A DNA stretch of 10,620 nt from Nitrospiraceae bacterium. Lineage in GTDB: Bacteria; Nitrospirota; Nitrospiria; Nitrospirales; UBA8639. Below, one piece after another: positions 1 through 7,647 of this stretch. The first letter of the stretch is position 1. Every line of letters begins with the position of its first letter. Under the pieces are notes generated by a model. That model had not been told where the DNA came from. It saw only the letters and a program-made list of their open reading frames with translations, and searched no databases. The stretch spans positions 1 to 10,620 of the forward strand of contig DOFS01000432.1 in the NCBI GenBank assembly GCA_003523945.1, in the 5' to 3' direction. Position numbers and translations under genes: made by a program.

Positions 1-55
1 GTTTATCAAAGAGAAGCCATCGAATCTGAACATTTAAGATAACAGGAATTGTATT

Positions 56-1840
56 ATGGCCTATGATCGTCTTCTGGCACTGCGAGGGGAGTTGCTCAGC
101 CAACAATTGACGGGGTTTGTGGTGCCCCATACCGATGAATATCAGAATGAATATTTGCCTTCCTGCGCAGAACGGCTTGCCTGGTTGACCGGGTTTACCG
201 GTTCGGCGGGGACGGCGATTGTCCTACAGAATGAAGCCGCGATGTTTGTGGATGGCCGGTATACCCTCCAGGTGGCTGCCCAGGTTGATGAGAAAAGCTT
301 TTCGCTTCACAATAGTGGAGAAACGGCACCACATGAATGGTTATCACTTCGTGCCACACCAACCGATCGCATCGGGTATGACCCCTGGCTTCATACTCCT
401 CGGGATCTCGAACGGTTTCAGACAGCAGCCGGGCGAGTGGGAGCACAACTCGTCCCCTGTGTATCAAATCCGATCGATGGTATCTGGCATGACCGGCCTC
501 AACAACCCTCAGGCGTAATCAAGCCTCATCTCATGGAGTTTTCCGGTCAAAGTTCCCAGGTGAAGCGTGAGACATTTGGCAGGAGGTTTTCAGAAGACCG
601 GATCGATGCGGCAGTCATTACGGCACCCGATTCCATTGCCTGGTTGTTGAACATTCGCGGGTCGGATGTGCCCCATACTCCGCTGCCCTTGTGCCGGGCC
701 ATTCTTTACGCCACCGGGCGGGTTGCCCTATTTGTCGATCCCCAGAAAATCACCCCGGGTTTGCAAGGGCATTTGGGTCCGGACATTTCTCTCATCCCGC
801 CGGAAGGATTTGAATCAGCCTTAGAACAGTTGGGAACTCATGGAAATCGAGTGCTCTGTGACCCAGCCAACACCAATTCCTGGATCTTTACTGTCTTGAC
901 CCGTAGCGGTGCTCACCTTCTCCATCACGATGATCCCTGTGTGCTGCCAAAGGCCTGTAAGAATCCCGTGGAGATCGCGGGGGCCTATGCGGCGCATCAA
1001 CGGGATGGAGTGGCCATGTGTCAATTTCTGGCCTGGCTGGCCCGTGAAGGGCCTAAGGGACAGGTGACCGAGTTAGAAGCCGTCGACTATCTCGAGGCCT
1101 GTCGTCAAAAGCAGGCGATGTGGGAGGATTGCAGTTTCCCGACGATCTCAGGTGCAGGGTCAAATGGCGCCATCGTACATTATCATTCAACCCCTGAGAC
1201 GAATCGGCGCTTGGAGCCTGGGACATTATATCTAGTGGATTCCGGAGGGCAGTATTGGGATGGGACGACTGATATTACGCGAACGCTGGCAATTGGACGC
1301 CCCTCAGACGAACACCGTGACCGTTATACTCGTGTGTTACAAGGCCATATTGCTCTGGCCACGGCTAAATTTCCTGAAGGCACCACAGGTAGCCAATTAG
1401 ATGCCCTGGCACGTGCACCCTTATGGAACATTGGATTGGATTATGACCATGGGACAGGTCATGGTGTCGGAAGTTTTTTAGGAGTCCATGAAGGTCCACA
1501 ACGAATTAGTAAATCTGCCAATGGCGTTGCCTTGAAGCCCGGGATGATTGTGTCAAATGAGCCGGGCTACTACAAAACCGGCGCCTATGGAATTCGCCTG
1601 GAAAACTTAGTGACGGTGGTTAAAGATGAATTGTTTACCTCTTCTACACGCGTCTTTCTGGCATTTGATACATTGACCATTGTGCCATTTGAGCGGGCCC
1701 TCATTGCCACTGATATCTTGTCCCTCCAGGAACGCCAGTGGGTGGATACCTATCATGCCCGTGTATGGGCGGATCTTCAATCACTCGTGGATGCGGATAC
1801 CCATACCTGGTTGGAGCAGGCGACCCAGCCCCTTATCTAA
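56..1840 (+). CDS. Xaa-Pro aminopeptidase (peptidase family M24B)
   Basis: A 594-residue metallopeptidase expected to remove an N-terminal residue that precedes proline, acting in the cytoplasm (no signal peptide is visible). The N-terminal two thirds carries the creatinase-like domains typical of the long, eukaryote-like aminopeptidase P form (about 600 residues, against about 440 for E. coli PepP). The catalytic pita-bread domain is at the C-terminus. All five dinuclear-metal ligands can be placed: D395 (LVDSGG), D406 (GTTDITRT), H469 (HGTGHGVGSF), E502 (SNEPGYY) and E516 (IRLENLV). A VHYH segment upstream fits the substrate-binding histidines. The ATG is preceded by AGGA at 44-47 with 8-base spacing. 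The next gene starts 52 bases downstream on the same strand, so co-transcription is likely. Nothing suggests damage. Confidence 0.95.
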   Translation: MAYDRLLALRGELLSQQLTGFVVPHTDEYQNEYLPSCAERLAWLTGFTGSAGTAIVLQNEAAMFVDGRYTLQVAAQVDEKSFSLHNSGETAPHEWLSLRATPTDRIGYDPWLHTPRDLERFQTAAGRVGAQLVPCVSNPIDGIWHDRPQQPSGVIKPHLMEFSGQSSQVKRETFGRRFSEDRIDAAVITAPDSIAWLLNIRGSDVPHTPLPLCRAILYATGRVALFVDPQKITPGLQGHLGPDISLIPPEGFESALEQLGTHGNRVLCDPANTNSWIFTVLTRSGAHLLHHDDPCVLPKACKNPVEIAGAYAAHQRDGVAMCQFLAWLAREGPKGQVTELEAVDYLEACRQKQAMWEDCSFPTISGAGSNGAIVHYHSTPETNRRLEPGTLYLVDSGGQYWDGTTDITRTLAIGRPSDEHRDRYTRVLQGHIALATAKFPEGTTGSQLDALARAPLWNIGLDYDHGTGHGVGSFLGVHEGPQRISKSANGVALKPGMIVSNEPGYYKTGAYGIRLENLVTVVKDELFTSSTRVFLAFDTLTIVPFERALIATDILSLQERQWVDTYHARVWADLQSLVDADTHTWLEQATQPLI

Positions 1841-1892
1841 ATCTGCCCACTCCCCCAATGCTGTTCGCAACATAGTCAAACTGGAGCTATAC

Positions 1893-2204
1893 ATGAAAAC
1901 CCAAAAATCGAATGAAGAGATAGTGGAAGCCATTAAAACCCAAATGGGTCCAAATCCTGATATTACCAATGTGATTGTGAAGGGTCATCTTCTCCAACTC
2001 CATGTGACCCAGGGACTGTTTCACCGCTTATCGGCTGATCGCGAACGAGGTCGGAAAATCGTCCTGGTCCTCATGGAACAAATGAAGCGGCTGACCGGAT
2101 TAACGGATGTTGCCGTGTGGGTGTATTCAGAGAATGAAAAAGTAATTGAGGGGACGGTTAAAGCCTTTGGCGGGGATAATGTAAACTTCCTGTTTGACTT
2201 GTAA
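1893..2204 (+). CDS. Conserved-looking small protein of unknown function (103 aa)
   Basis: The reading frame is open further upstream, overlapping the aminopeptidase gene, but the ATG at 1893 is chosen because GGAG at 1883-1886 sits 6 bases before it. The product starts MKTQKSNEEIVEAI. It is soluble, with no signal peptide or membrane segment and no cysteine. Its pattern looks like helix, strand, helix, strand: an amphipathic start, a hydrophobic strand (NVIVKGHLLQLHV), a charged helix (RERGRKIVLVLMEQMKRL), a second strand (DVAVWVYSE), and an acidic, aromatic end (NFLFDL). I do not recognise the family; a DUF2294-like fold was considered, but the key motifs do not line up. It lies 52 bases behind the aminopeptidase gene and probably shares its transcript, which does not by itself give a function. 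Confidence 0.75.
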   Translation: MKTQKSNEEIVEAIKTQMGPNPDITNVIVKGHLLQLHVTQGLFHRLSADRERGRKIVLVLMEQMKRLTGLTDVAVWVYSENEKVIEGTVKAFGGDNVNFLFDL

Positions 2205-2569
2205 GTCTTGCAAAAGAACTCTGGATCCGGAGAAATTCCCTATTCCTGGTAGTTGCCCTTCGGCCAAGAGTCCAGGCTAGGGGGTAGTCCGGTTTTCCAT
2301 GACCCAACCCGTTTCCCCCCGAGTCCAATCCGGCAGGACCACACGCCGTTCGGTGTATGATTAATCCGCCATCGTCCCCCATCGGCACTGATCCACATCC
2401 AGACGGGGGAACGTTGAACGGGCCGCTCAGATTCTGATGGCACTGAAGCCTCCCTGTGGTTTCTGCTGAAAGGGTTTTTGGGGGAGTCGAACTCAAAATT
2501 GACGGGAGTATTGTGATCGATTGTTATGACGCTTGACAAGATCCTTGCCCGATATGTCATGGTGTGCCC
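2205..2569. other. Intergenic stretch between the 103-aa gene and the TraB-like gene
   Basis: This 365-base stretch has no convincing plus-strand gene; all three plus frames are broken by stops. A minus-strand ORF fills most of it and is listed separately as doubtful. TTGACA at 2533-2538 matches a sigma-70 -35 box exactly, with a weak -10-like TGTCAT at 2555-2560 (16-base spacing). If used, this would start transcription almost at the ATG of the TraB-like gene, giving a nearly leaderless message and explaining the lack of a clear ribosome binding site there. I saw no strong terminator hairpin after the 103-aa gene. Confidence 0.3.
2240..2560 (-). CDS. Doubtful ORF, 106 aa, unknown
   Basis: This open frame is divergent to the TraB-like gene and occupies the gap upstream of it. 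The product is Trp- and Arg-rich in its second half (VWMWISADGGRWRI, then NHTPNGVWSC), which looks more protein-like than a random translation. It has no signal peptide or membrane helix. No Shine-Dalgarno sequence precedes the ATG, and a second minus-strand frame overlaps it. It could be a real lineage-specific gene, a gene remnant, or chance. I do not recognise the product. Confidence 0.3.
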   Translation of the reverse strand: MTYRARILSSVITIDHNTPVNFEFDSPKNPFSRNHREASVPSESERPVQRSPVWMWISADGGRWRINHTPNGVWSCRIGLGGKRVGSWKTGLPPSLDSWPKGNYQE

Positions 2570-3799
2570 ATGAAAAATTCAGATTATTCCCCCCCAGCCT
2601 CTTCACCGGAATTATCCACAGGTTTGATCGGACAATATGACGCTGATGTCCAATGTCTGTCTGTGTATGGGAAGACCGTTATTTTGATTGGGACGGCACA
2701 TGTGTCCCAGGAATCGGTGGATTTGGTCAAACTCGTCATTGAACAGGAGCACCCCGATCGGGTCTGTGTAGAATTGGATGCCAAGCGCTTTGAAGCCATT
2801 TCGCATCCCAATCGATGGGAATCGTTAGACCTCAAAGAAATCATTCGCAAGCAGCAGCTCAGTACGCTGATGGTCAATCTCATTCTGTCCTCTTTCCAAA
2901 AGCGGCTGGGAGATAAATTGGGCGTCATTCCAGGCACGGAAATGCTGGAAGCCATTCGTATGGCCGACAAACATGAGGTTCCCGTGACCCTTGCCGACCG
3001 GGACGTGCGTGTGACCATGCGTCGGGCCTGGCGCAACACCCCATTTTGGCGAAAAAGTCTGTTGATCTCCTCGCTCATGCTGAGTGTCTTCGATACCACT
3101 GAAGTCTCTGAAGATGAGATTCGAAATCTCAAAAAGCAGGATGTCCTTGCAGAAATGATGAAGGATTTGGGTAAAGAAGTTCCGACGCTTAAGACTGTGC
3201 TCATTGACGAGCGAGATCATTATTTAGCGAAAAAAATTGCCGATGCGCCGGGGGACAGGATTGTCGCGGTGGTGGGGGCTGGGCATGTGGAAGGCATTTG
3301 TCGCACCTTACAAGGACGGGAGCCGGTGGTTTTAGAAGAGCTTGAGAAAATTCCCCCAGTCTCCCCTGTGTGGAAGGCCGTGGGGTGGAGTATTCCTGCC
3401 CTGATTGTGGGGTCGATAGCATGGATTGGATGGGAAAAAGGATTAAGCGCCGCGGGAGATAATTTATTGTTTTGGATTTTGGCCAATGGTATTCCCAGCG
3501 GGATGGGCGGGATGTTGGCCATGGCCCATCCCCTCACCATCGTCGCGGCGTTTTTTGCGGCACCATTTACCAGTCTCACCCCGGTTATTGGGGTCGGGTA
3601 TGTGACGGCTTTTGTCCAGGCTTACCTCCAGCCGCCGCTGGTGCGGGAATTTCAAACCGTAGCAGAGGATATTGCCATTCCACGAAAGTGGTGGAGGAGT
3701 CGACTCCTGCGTGTGTTTTTAGCGTTTCTGCTGCCCACGGTCGGGAGTCTTATTGGCACCTGGGTCGGCGGCACCCGCATTGTTGCCAATTTATTTTGA
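2570..3799 (+). CDS. TraB/PrgY-type membrane protein (TraB family)
   Basis: The product is 409 residues from the ATG at 2570; a GTG two codons earlier is possible. The N-terminal half is a TraB domain with its typical motifs: LIGTAHVSQES near residues 39-48, VELD near 67-70, ADRDVRVTMRRAW near 142-154, DERDHYLA near 213-220 and VVGAGHVEGI near 234-243. The C-terminal part has several membrane segments (about 271-288, 300-316, 322-348 and 381-400), so the soluble domain is anchored in the inner membrane. Family members include PrgY, reported to shut down pheromone signalling in enterococcal plasmids, and a fold related to GumN/Tiki metallohydrolases. The conserved GTAHVS and GAGHVEG histidines fit a metal site. 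The substrate in free-living bacteria is not known. No convincing ribosome binding site precedes it. Confidence 0.88.
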   Translation: MKNSDYSPPASSPELSTGLIGQYDADVQCLSVYGKTVILIGTAHVSQESVDLVKLVIEQEHPDRVCVELDAKRFEAISHPNRWESLDLKEIIRKQQLSTLMVNLILSSFQKRLGDKLGVIPGTEMLEAIRMADKHEVPVTLADRDVRVTMRRAWRNTPFWRKSLLISSLMLSVFDTTEVSEDEIRNLKKQDVLAEMMKDLGKEVPTLKTVLIDERDHYLAKKIADAPGDRIVAVVGAGHVEGICRTLQGREPVVLEELEKIPPVSPVWKAVGWSIPALIVGSIAWIGWEKGLSAAGDNLLFWILANGIPSGMGGMLAMAHPLTIVAAFFAAPFTSLTPVIGVGYVTAFVQAYLQPPLVREFQTVAEDIAIPRKWWRSRLLRVFLAFLLPTVGSLIGTWVGGTRIVANLF

Positions 3800-3821
3800 T
3801 CAGGAGCGAAGCAAACAGAAG

Positions 3822-4028
3822 TTAGGATTGGGGCGCCGAGACTTTAGCGGTATGCTGGAAGATACATTTTGGACAGGTATAGTGAATAAACCGTCCATCA
3901 CCAACGAGACGTTTCATCATAGAGGTTTGGCACCAGGTGCAGAGACGATTCGGGAGATCTGAGGCAGAAGGCGCCGATGGGGATAGAGGATTTGTGTTTG
4001 TCATAATACAAGCCATTCTCAAAAACAT
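3822..4028 (-). CDS. Small zinc-ribbon-like protein
   Basis: A short ORF of up to 68 residues on the strand opposite its neighbours, convergent with the TraB-like gene and divergent from the SIMPL gene. It carries two cysteine pairs spaced like a zinc ribbon: CTWC at residues 30-33 and CPKC at 52-55, separated by a basic, aromatic stretch (MMKRLVGDGRFIHY). A Ser/Pro-rich N-terminus precedes the ribbon. The internal ATG at 4002-4004, giving a 60-residue product, is an equally good or better start because the first nine residues are atypical; neither start has a strong ribosome binding site. The paired CxxC motifs in a short frame argue for a real gene. The function, whether nucleic-acid or protein binding, cannot be read from the sequence. 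Confidence 0.55.
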   Translation of the reverse strand: MFLRMACIMTNTNPLSPSAPSASDLPNRLCTWCQTSMMKRLVGDGRFIHYTCPKCIFQHTAKVSAPQS

Positions 4029-4043
4029 TCAGGGGGTTTGTCA

Positions 4044-4802
4044 ATGCATACGACCATGAATGCCTTAAAATTATTGAATGGCGCCGTACTGGGATTCTTG
4101 CTATTGCTCCCGATGCCTGGATGGTCCGAAACCAATGGTGAAGATCTTCCTCGATTAACCGTTTCGGCAGACGGGAAAATCGATGTGCCTCCCGATAAAG
4201 CCGTGTTAAGTTTTGCGGTTGAAACGGTCGGGGAAAAACTCTCTGACGTTCAAAAGGAGAACCAGGAGCGGGTGGCGAAGGTCATGGAAGAATGCCGACG
4301 GTTGAATATACCGTCTCAGTTCATTCAAACCACCTCCCTGAATGTGATTCCTGAATATCCGCCACCTCCCAGACGTCCATCGGATGGAACGTTAGAGAAC
4401 AGTATTCCCAGAATCGTTGGCTACCGGGTCGTCCATCAAGTCAAAGTGGAAGTGCAAAACATGGAGATCGTGGGGAAAGTTGTTGATAGAGTCTTGCAAG
4501 TTGGGGCCAATCGCTTTTCCGGCATCGCCTGGGGCTTGCAAAACGAGCAACCCACCAAGCTCGAGGTGTTGAAACAGGCTTCTGCCAAAGCCCAAGCCAA
4601 AGCCGAAGCTTTGGCTCAGGCCTTGAACCTCAAGTTGGTTCGCATGATTGATGTCTCGGAGGGTGGAGTTTTGCCATCACCTCCTGAAGGCCGATACCGC
4701 ATGGCCATGGCGATGGATAGTGGGGGAGAGGCATCGGTGTCGGCAGGAGAAATCTCGATACGTGGTTCTGTCCTCCTGGTCTATGAAATCAGCCAGAAGT
4801 AA
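4044..4802 (+). CDS. Secreted SIMPL domain protein (DUF541, YggE-like)
   Basis: The product is 252 residues from the ATG at 4044, chosen because AGGGGG at 4031-4036 lies 7 bases before it; a TTG two codons upstream is less likely. Residues 1-28 form a signal peptide (Lys-containing start, hydrophobic run LNGAVLGFLLLLP, likely cleavage near GWS/ET). The mature part is one SIMPL domain: LTVSADGKIDVPPDKAVLSF near 38-57 is the hallmark start, GYRVVHQVKVEV near 126-137 the central strand, followed by a long Ala/Lys-rich helix (about 173-195) and a final strand, SIRGSVLLVYEI. It is expected in the periplasm, perhaps lipid-free at the envelope. YggE in E. coli has been linked to oxidative stress, but the molecular activity of the family is unclear. 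The G3E GTPase gene follows after 45 bases. Confidence 0.9.
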   Translation: MHTTMNALKLLNGAVLGFLLLLPMPGWSETNGEDLPRLTVSADGKIDVPPDKAVLSFAVETVGEKLSDVQKENQERVAKVMEECRRLNIPSQFIQTTSLNVIPEYPPPPRRPSDGTLENSIPRIVGYRVVHQVKVEVQNMEIVGKVVDRVLQVGANRFSGIAWGLQNEQPTKLEVLKQASAKAQAKAEALAQALNLKLVRMIDVSEGGVLPSPPEGRYRMAMAMDSGGEASVSAGEISIRGSVLLVYEISQK

Positions 4803-4847
4803 TGAGTCTTGACACTATCCGCCTTCAATTCCCGGTCCTAAATTTTC

Positions 4848-5792
4848 ATGAGTAATTCTTTCATGAACAATGAACAACAGGAACGAGTATCCGGAGCTGG
4901 ACGGCCCAAACCTGATCTGGGCGTCCCGGCACTGGTGGTATCCGGCTTCCTGGGGGCGGGCAAGACCACTCTTGTCAAACATTTGATTGCCGATGCTCAA
5001 CGACAGGGCTTGAAGTTGGCCGTAATCTCCAATGAATTTGGTGAATTAGGGATTGATCGAGCCTTGCTTCAGGAAGAAGGCGGTCCAGGCTATGTGGAGC
5101 TTGAAGGCGGGTGTGTGTGCTGCCAGCTTTCCGGCGAGTTACTCAATACCCTGCAGAATCTCTGGGAAACCATTCGTCCGGATCGAGTCGTCGTGGAAAC
5201 ATCCGGTGTGGCTCTACCCTTCGAAACACTCCTGACGTTTTGGCGGGAGCCTGTCACTGAGTGGGTGGGTGAAAGTTTAGCGGTGGTTGTCGTTAACGCC
5301 GAACAGGTTGCCCAAGAGCGGGATTTGGACGGCACATTTGAGCAGCAGGTGTCTTCCGCAGATTTATTAGTCTTAAATAAAATCGATTTAGTTCCACACG
5401 ATTCATTTGAACGAATGGAAACCCTTCTTCACGGTATGGCTCCCGGTGCCCCACTGATCCGGAGCATTCAGGGGCAAGTCGATTCGACGGTGGTTTTTCC
5501 CACTCTCCCGGGGCAAGGGAAATCACCGAATTCAACGCGAAAGCCTGAACTCGTTCCTCATACGCATGAGGAATTTGAGGCACAGGAGCTTTCCTTTTCC
5601 GTCGACATCGCTCCCGACCAGCTCATCAAACAACTTCAATCACTTCAAGCCCTTCGCATCAAAGGCATCGTGAACACCTCAGAAGGTCCTAAGCTCATTC
5701 AAGGCGTTGGTCCCCGCATTGATCTGAGTCCCCCTCCCTCACAATTTCCCAAAGAAATGCTTGGCCGCCTGGTTGCCATCCGTCGAAAATAG
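4848..5792 (+). CDS. G3E family P-loop GTPase (CobW/metallochaperone type)
   Basis: A 314-residue cytoplasmic GTPase. Visible motifs are the Walker A loop GFLGAGKTT at 33-41, the NEFGELGID segment soon after, the family metal-binding CVCC at 89-92 within ELEGGCVCC, ETSGV as the switch/Walker B region, and NKID at 177-180 for guanine recognition. A His/Glu patch (HTHEEFE) precedes a short CobW C-terminal domain. G3E proteins insert or deliver metals (cobalt for cobalamin, zinc, nickel); which metal applies here cannot be told. It lies 45 bases after the SIMPL gene. The ATG at 4848 has no clear Shine-Dalgarno; an ATG at 4863 is an alternative. The last 53 codons (5631-5792) occur again at 9172-9333, so this gene's 3' end is one arm of a direct repeat around the PatG-like cassette and may have been replaced during insertion. 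Confidence 0.93.
   Translation: MSNSFMNNEQQERVSGAGRPKPDLGVPALVVSGFLGAGKTTLVKHLIADAQRQGLKLAVISNEFGELGIDRALLQEEGGPGYVELEGGCVCCQLSGELLNTLQNLWETIRPDRVVVETSGVALPFETLLTFWREPVTEWVGESLAVVVVNAEQVAQERDLDGTFEQQVSSADLLVLNKIDLVPHDSFERMETLLHGMAPGAPLIRSIQGQVDSTVVFPTLPGQGKSPNSTRKPELVPHTHEEFEAQELSFSVDIAPDQLIKQLQSLQALRIKGIVNTSEGPKLIQGVGPRIDLSPPPSQFPKEMLGRLVAIRRK
5631..5792 (+). repeat. Direct repeat, left copy (3' end of the G3E GTPase gene)
   Basis: These 162 bases recur at 9172-9333 in the same orientation with one mismatch (T at 5783, C at 9324), a silent CGT/CGC arginine change. Identity stops sharply right after the shared TAG stop codon and becomes patchy just before 5631. The repeat brackets the whole minus-strand cassette, as an attachment-site or gene-end duplication would. 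Confidence 0.95.
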
Positions 5793-6117
5793 TTTTTCTG
5801 ATTATTATCCATATTTTCTGGCACTATCTTGCGATAAGAGAATCTGCAAATACAGGTACTCAATTCAATCTTTGGTCTGTAGTTTCTGCTTTCCTGGCTA
5901 TAGTAAAAGTCTGGGTGATTCGAAAATTAAAAGCTAAATTCACATTCACCCGTTTGCTTATAAGCCAAAAAATTCAGGCATTGGCAGTTAATCTACAGGA
6001 TTTTTCTCTATAGACTTCATGGGCATGCCGGGGAAATCTATCAAGATTGCAGAGAGCCACCATTTCCAGGCTTGCATGAATACTCTGCCGTGAAAAAGCT
6101 TGCTCGCTCGCGATAAC
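5793..6117. other. AT-rich intergenic stretch at the left edge of the cassette
   Basis: These 325 bases lie between the convergent GTPase gene and the leader-motif protein gene. The stretch is visibly richer in A and T than the flanking genes and has no credible ORF; a 29-codon minus-strand frame at 5988-6077 lacks a ribosome binding site. I see no clear intrinsic terminator for either gene. No recombinase remnant is recognisable. Confidence 0.5.
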
Positions 6118-6645
6118 TTATAATGCGCTAAGCACACCCCCAAGCAAGCCTCCCACTGCTACCTCATCGCCAGGAATGGGGTCTATAACGGTGACCACAA
6201 AGGCCACCCCCAGGCCGACAGCTGCTAGGACCAGCAAGGCCGTCTCTACACCACTAGGTCCTGAGGGGGGGGCTTGTGGACGCGGGGGCGATATACAACG
6301 AAATGATGCTTGGATCCTGAGAGTTTCAATTGGTCGACCGACTGCCATTTCTCGTGCTCTCGTGACTCCTATTCCCTGAGCGCCGCCAATGGGAAAAGGA
6401 TCGAAGATGCAGCCAGTAGGACATTTAGACTGTGCATCAAATCTTGCTCGACCAAATGCCAGGTTAAAGCGAACCACCGGGAAAAATCTTGCGTCACCCA
6501 CTGACTGCCCCATTCCGGTAACCACGCCAGGGCATGCAGCGATTGAGACAGTGTTATTTCCCAGCCCACTGTGGTGGCTGCGACCTCTATAGCGTCTTCT
6601 TGAAGCATATAGTGTTTGCTCTGCCGTAAATCCTGGTATGGCCAT
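6118..6645 (-). CDS. Putative precursor/substrate protein with PGFTAEQTLY leader motif
   Basis: The product is 175 residues from the ATG at 6643-6645, chosen because a strong GGAGGTG lies 6 bases upstream; an ATG five codons earlier overlaps that site and is rejected. The N-terminus MAIPGFTAEQTLY followed by a basic YASRRRYRG resembles a short conserved start I recall from unnamed bacterial ORFs near PatG-like genes; I cannot verify that here. The middle has four cysteines (38, 75, 79, 117), including CPTGC. A Pro-rich linker (about 118-132) leads to a hydrophobic, Gly-rich tail: a likely membrane segment (134-154), then DPIPGDE and VGGLLGGVL. It starts 27 bases after the PatG-like gene on the same strand, so the two are surely co-transcribed. 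I infer that it is the substrate of the neighbouring protease. A small membrane protein unrelated to processing remains possible. Confidence 0.7.
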   Translation of the reverse strand: MAIPGFTAEQTLYASRRRYRGRSHHSGLGNNTVSIAACPGVVTGMGQSVGDARFFPVVRFNLAFGRARFDAQSKCPTGCIFDPFPIGGAQGIGVTRAREMAVGRPIETLRIQASFRCISPPRPQAPPSGPSGVETALLVLAAVGLGVAFVVTVIDPIPGDEVAVGGLLGGVLSAL

Positions 6646-6672
6646 GGTCTTCACCTCCATTTGTGTTTAAAT

Positions 6673-7644
6673 TTATCGATCGAAGTAGGGCGAGAGTTTT
6701 TTGGTTAAGAATGGAAACTCTTCCGTGACATCTACCCGCACGAAGAATTTTTCCGTCATGTCGGTCGTACGATTGGTATATGAGAAGATGACATCGACAA
6801 CTTTACGAATCCCACTAAGAGGGGAGGGTCGAACGTCTACAGCAGTTAAGGAAGCATTCTGCGCAAAGGCTTCAGCGGCCTTGGTATAAATGGTAGGGTA
6901 CCGAACGGCCAAATAATTCACTGCACGATGTTCATCCATGGCACCGGCGTTGTCGGTTAATTGCATTAGTTTATCGAAGAGTTCTTCGGCTGCAGATTTA
7001 AAGAGGTCTTTGTCAATGTCGTTTGGCTTGGGAATTGATTTCACGAGAGCGTCACGGTCAAGAGAGTAAATCTGGTCAAAAACTAAAATTGGTACCATTA
7101 GGCCATTGCACATCTCAGGTGGGGCCACCGGTCCTAAAAATCCAATTACCACATCCATGTCCAAGGGGCTGGGGTTTGGTCGCAGTGCGGTAATCAACAA
7201 ATCGAAGTCAGACGGATCTCGCGGATACAAGAGGTAGGTTTCGATTCCCTCAATGCTAAACACCCAGCACAGTTGACGAACAAGATATCGATTTTCTTTA
7301 GCCAATAACACGGTGCTCAGGGCCTGTTGGTCTGTTAAACCGGCCGTTTTTGAACGCCCTGCTGCTTGAGCAAATTCCTTCTCGGCCGATAAAGTTGGGA
7401 ATCGTGCTTCGATTCTTCCCAACCCGTAGACAAAAGATCGAGAGGTGATGTTTTGCGTGTTATTGTCTGGGGCACCGGTGCTCTCACACTTTGCGCAGGT
7501 CCGTTCTCCTTGAGTAGGAGATGCCATCTCTGCACCGCTAGGGGCTAAAGACTTGCTCTGACTCGTATTAGGTGAAAAGATCGATTCCTCCGTTTCAGCG
7601 GAAAATGGCTTTTCTGACTGCGCTAAAAGTACAGATTGCTTCAT
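6673..7644 (-). CDS. PatG C-terminal-domain-like protein (cyanobactin maturation family relative)
   Basis: The product is 323 residues, preceded by a strong AGGAGGTG 5 bases before the ATG. Residues 1-67 are a low-complexity Ser/Thr/Pro-rich head with a CAKC pair at 50-53. From residue 69 on, it reads like the region that follows the protease domain in PatG-type proteins: FVYGLGRIEARFPTLSAEKE, TAGLTDQQAL, NRYLVRQLCWVFSIEGIETY, ALRPNP, GPVAPPEMCNGLMVPILVFD, DNAGAMDEHRAVNYLAVRYP and the ending KFFVRVDVTEEFPFLTKKLS. In cyanobactin pathways PatG carries a subtilisin domain that cuts and macrocyclises the precursor core; the role of this trailing domain is unresolved. Here it has no protease of its own, but a separate S8 gene lies upstream. 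Recognition is from memory of the family, not a search. Confidence 0.8.
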   Translation of the reverse strand: MKQSVLLAQSEKPFSAETEESIFSPNTSQSKSLAPSGAEMASPTQGERTCAKCESTGAPDNNTQNITSRSFVYGLGRIEARFPTLSAEKEFAQAAGRSKTAGLTDQQALSTVLLAKENRYLVRQLCWVFSIEGIETYLLYPRDPSDFDLLITALRPNPSPLDMDVVIGFLGPVAPPEMCNGLMVPILVFDQIYSLDRDALVKSIPKPNDIDKDLFKSAAEELFDKLMQLTDNAGAMDEHRAVNYLAVRYPTIYTKAAEAFAQNASLTAVDVRPSPLSGIRKVVDVIFSYTNRTTDMTEKFFVRVDVTEEFPFLTKKLSPYFDR

Positions 7645-7647
7645 TGT

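Noticed and set aside
1680..1892. Upstream extension of the 103-aa gene into the aminopeptidase gene (174-aa version).
   Set aside because: The extra N-terminal part is an out-of-frame reading of the aminopeptidase gene, and the ATG at 1893 has a well-placed GGAG.
2584..3655. Long minus-strand frames (up to 206 codons) opposite the TraB-like gene.
   Set aside because: The plus-strand protein has clear family motifs along its length; the opposite frames are low-complexity Ser/Arg-rich shadows.
5988..6077. 29-codon minus-strand frame after the leader-motif gene (starts MQAWKWWLSAILIDF), considered as a second peptide substrate.
   Set aside because: No ribosome binding site and no leader motif; too short to support by itself.
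6176..6592. Several plus-strand frames opposite the leader-motif protein gene.
   Set aside because: They lack ribosome binding sites and mirror the minus-strand gene, which has a strong start and sits in an operon.
6646..6660. Earlier ATG for the leader-motif protein, adding MEVKT.
   Set aside because: That ATG overlaps the GGAGGTG ribosome binding site that serves the ATG at 6645.
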